A DNA stretch of 8,038 bases, taken from assembly GCA_023412745.1 (NCBI GenBank), contig JAEZBZ010000078.1, positions 1-8,038 on the forward strand, read 5' to 3'. Origin of the DNA: Pseudomonadota bacterium. Its GTDB lineage: Bacteria; Pseudomonadota; Alphaproteobacteria; Rhizobiales; Hyphomicrobiaceae. The notes beneath the pieces were generated by a model. It did no database searches. It saw nothing but the letters and a program-made list of their open reading frames with translations, and was not told where the DNA came from. Positions 6,312-8,038 of the stretch are shown here, piece by piece. The position numbers and the translations under genes are program-made. The number at the start of each line of letters is the position of its first letter. The first letter of the stretch is position 1.

Positions 6312-6602
6312 CTAATGCCGCGGATATTGGCTGCAGACAAAACGCGCGACGCACTGCTGGATCGTCTGCCCGGTCTGTATCATCTGCGCTTCACAGCTTT
6401 CGACACAATCCTCGTACGTCCAGCGCGGTCGCGGATAACGATCGCACCTCTTCTCATTGATGCACGCTTGCAGCGTTATGCCGGGAGGCAGATTGTCCCG
6501 GCAGTCCTGAACGCATTCGTTGTAAGTCTGCGCTCTGGCTGCATTCAGGAGCGTCAGGGCGACGCCCACCGAGCACAATCCCGCGATCAACCGCCCCCGC
6601 AT
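6312..6602 (-). CDS. Small exported protein with two tandem four-cysteine repeats
   Basis: 96 aa with an N-terminal signal peptide (basic MRGR, hydrophobic core to about residue 19, likely cleavage ARA|Q after residue 24). The mature part of about 72 residues is two copies of one unit. Repeat 1 (26-58) starts TYNECVQDC and ends CDRYPR. Repeat 2 (62-95) starts TYEDCVESC and ends CSQYPR. Cysteines fall at 30, 34, 47, 53 and at 66, 70, 84, 90, giving C-X3-C-X12/13-C-X5-C twice. Eight cysteines in a predicted periplasmic protein suggest two disulfide-bonded hairpins; a metal or haem role is less likely because no CXXCH is present. There is no lipobox. The start has AAAGGG 8 nt upstream. The gene lies 58 bp downstream of argH on the same strand and is probably co-transcribed. 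I do not recognise a named family. Confidence 0.85.
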   Translation of the reverse strand: MRGRLIAGLCSVGVALTLLNAARAQTYNECVQDCRDNLPPGITLQACINEKRCDRYPRPRWTYEDCVESCEAQMIQTGQTIQQCVARFVCSQYPRH

Positions 6603-6660
6603 TTTTGGAGCCCTTTCCGATTAAGGCCTCCACTCCCCCGCGGGCAGGATAACCGTCAGA

Positions 6661-8038
6661 TCACTTACCTTCCAAACGACTTATCCACCTTCTCGACATT
6701 TCGAGCACAAGCTGTGGCGCGGTTCCACCATAACTCGTCCGGCTTTTGACGGAATTGCCGACACTGAGCACGTTGAAGACGTCGTCGGTGATGCGCGGCT
6801 CGACCTCCTGCTTCGTCTTCAGGGGCAGCTTCTCCAGATCGACCCCCGCTGATTCGGCTGCGGCAACGATACGGCCGGTAACATGATGCGCATCGCGGAA
6901 CGGCAGGTTGAGCTTCTGCACCAGCCAGTCGGCCAGATCGGTCGCCGTCGAATAGCCGCGCCCGGCCGCCTGCCGCATGGCCTCCGGCTGCGGTTGCATA
7001 TCCTCGACCATGCCGGCCATAGCCGCGAACACCAGCGCGAGGCTGTCCAGCGCGTCGAAAGTGACCTCTTTGTCCTCCTGCATGTCTTTCGAATATGTCA
7101 GCGGCAGGCCTTTCATCACCATCAGCAGGCTCTGGAACGCACCCGCAATACGGCCAACCTTAGCGCGAGCCAACTCGGCGGCGTCCGGGTTGCGCTTCTG
7201 TGGCATGATCGACGAGCCGGTGGTGAAGCGGTCGGACAGCTTGATGAAGCCGAACTGCGGCGTCATCCAGATCACGATCTCTTCGGCCAGACGCGACATG
7301 TGCATCGCAGCGATACTGGCGGCTGCCAGCGTTTCCAGCACGAAATCGCGATCCGCCACGCCATCGAGCGAGTTCGCGGTCGGCCGGTCGAAGCCCAGCG
7401 TCTTGGCGGTCATCTCGCGATCGATCGGGAACGAGGTTCCAGCCAGCGCCGCCGATCCGAGCGGGCATTCGTTGAGACGCTGCCGCGCATCTTTGAGACG
7501 CCCGCGATCGCGCGACAGCATCTCGACATAGGCTAGGCAGTGGTGGCCGAACGTCACCGGCTGCGCCGGCTGCAGATGCGTGAAGCCCGGCATCACTGTG
7601 GCGGCATGCGCCTCAGCCTGACGCGCCAGGGCAAGCTGCAAACGGACGATCGCGGCATCCATGGCGTCGATGCGATCGCGGACATAAAGGCGGAAATCGA
7701 GCGCGACCTGATCGTTGCGCGAGCGGGCGGTATGCAGGCGACCCGCCGGTTCGCCGATCAATTCCTTCAGCCGTGACTCCACGTTCATGTGGACGTCTTC
7801 CAGCGCACGGGAGAACTTGAAGGTGCCGCCTTCGATCTCGGCCAGCACCTTGTCGAGCCCATCCTGAATGCTAGCCTCGTCGGCCTTCGAAATGATGCCC
7901 TGCGCCGCCAGCATCGCCGCATGCGCCTTGGAGCCGCGGATATCCTGCGGCGCCATCACCTTGTCGAAACCGATGGAGGCGTTTATCTCCTCCATGATCT
8001 CGGCCGGTGACAGGGCAAAGCGCCCTCCCCACATCGCG
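6661..8038 (-). CDS. argH: Argininosuccinate lyase (last step of arginine synthesis; 5' end probably beyond window)
   Basis: Cytosolic enzyme that splits argininosuccinate into arginine and fumarate; a homotetramer in the fumarase/aspartase superfamily. Counting from the first visible Met (ATG at 8034, MWGGRF), 457 residues are present. HTARSRNDQ is at 101-109. The catalytic His153 lies in PGFTHLQPAQPVTFGHH. GSSIMPQKRNPD (273-284) is the superfamily signature loop and contains the catalytic Ser275. The C-terminal GGTAPQLV is also typical. The enzyme looks complete and active. Related ArgH proteins usually carry a few residues before MWGGRF (for example MSNK), and the frame is open to the window edge. 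The real start is therefore probably just outside, although 8034 cannot be excluded. It is the first visible gene of the minus-strand block. Confidence 0.97.
   Translation of the reverse strand, partial: AMWGGRFALSPAEIMEEINASIGFDKVMAPQDIRGSKAHAAMLAAQGIISKADEASIQDGLDKVLAEIEGGTFKFSRALEDVHMNVESRLKELIGEPAGRLHTARSRNDQVALDFRLYVRDRIDAMDAAIVRLQLALARQAEAHAATVMPGFTHLQPAQPVTFGHHCLAYVEMLSRDRGRLKDARQRLNECPLGSAALAGTSFPIDREMTAKTLGFDRPTANSLDGVADRDFVLETLAAASIAAMHMSRLAEEIVIWMTPQFGFIKLSDRFTTGSSIMPQKRNPDAAELARAKVGRIAGAFQSLLMVMKGLPLTYSKDMQEDKEVTFDALDSLALVFAAMAGMVEDMQPQPEAMRQAAGRGYSTATDLADWLVQKLNLPFRDAHHVTGRIVAAAESAGVDLEKLPLKTKQEVEPRITDDVFNVLSVGNSVKSRTSYGGTAPQLVLEMSRRWISRLEGK

Noticed and set aside
6157..6354. N-terminal extension of the membrane-protein frame up to an ATG at 6354
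   Set aside because: It would overlap the Cys-rich gene. The added residues are Arg/Pro/Cys-rich and not membrane-like, and the ATG at 6156 has a better ribosome site.
1..8038. A defence, toxin-antitoxin, CRISPR, prophage or mobile system
   Set aside because: I found no tandem spaced repeats, transposase or integrase motifs, tRNA-like clover-leaf or att-like duplications. The genes are metabolic, envelope and transport types.

Overview
The window is high-GC DNA with dense, ordinary bacterial coding. It carries nine protein genes, two of them cut by the window edges, and no RNA genes, insertion sequences, CRISPR arrays or phage genes that I can see. Gene content and protein style point to an alphaproteobacterium of the Hyphomicrobiales (Bradyrhizobium/Rhodopseudomonas/Pseudolabrys-like). 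This rests on the ArgH, the MltB-type transglycosylase with a Tat-like leader, and the YadGH-type ABC pair. The placement is an inference from memory of these families, not a search result.

Left part (1-1688, minus strand): a periplasmic MltB-family lytic transglycosylase runs off the left edge. Upstream of it lies a small membrane protein with a C-terminal cyclic-nucleotide-binding domain and no DNA-binding domain. A 175-bp divergent intergenic region follows.

Centre (1864-2970): the only plus-strand gene is a DAO-fold FAD-dependent oxidoreductase of the Tda3/C1F5.03c-like type. It converges, 13 bp apart, on a PaaI-type hotdog thioesterase.

Right part (2984-8038, all minus strand): transcription reads right to left. 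The order is argH (argininosuccinate lyase, 5' end probably just outside), a small exported protein with eight cysteines in two tandem repeats, and a multi-pass membrane protein with an internal duplication. Next come an ABC exporter ATPase and its permease (ATGA overlap), then the thioesterase. The ABC pair and thioesterase look like one transcript. argH and the Cys-rich gene are close enough (58 bp) to be co-transcribed. Gaps of about 150 bp separate the other units.

No gap between genes exceeds 300 bp. Most of the window is housekeeping or generic metabolism, with no coherent defence or mobile system. The two parts least explained by standard annotation are the duplicated Cys-repeat protein (6312-6602) and the Popeye-like membrane cNMP-binding protein (1041-1688).
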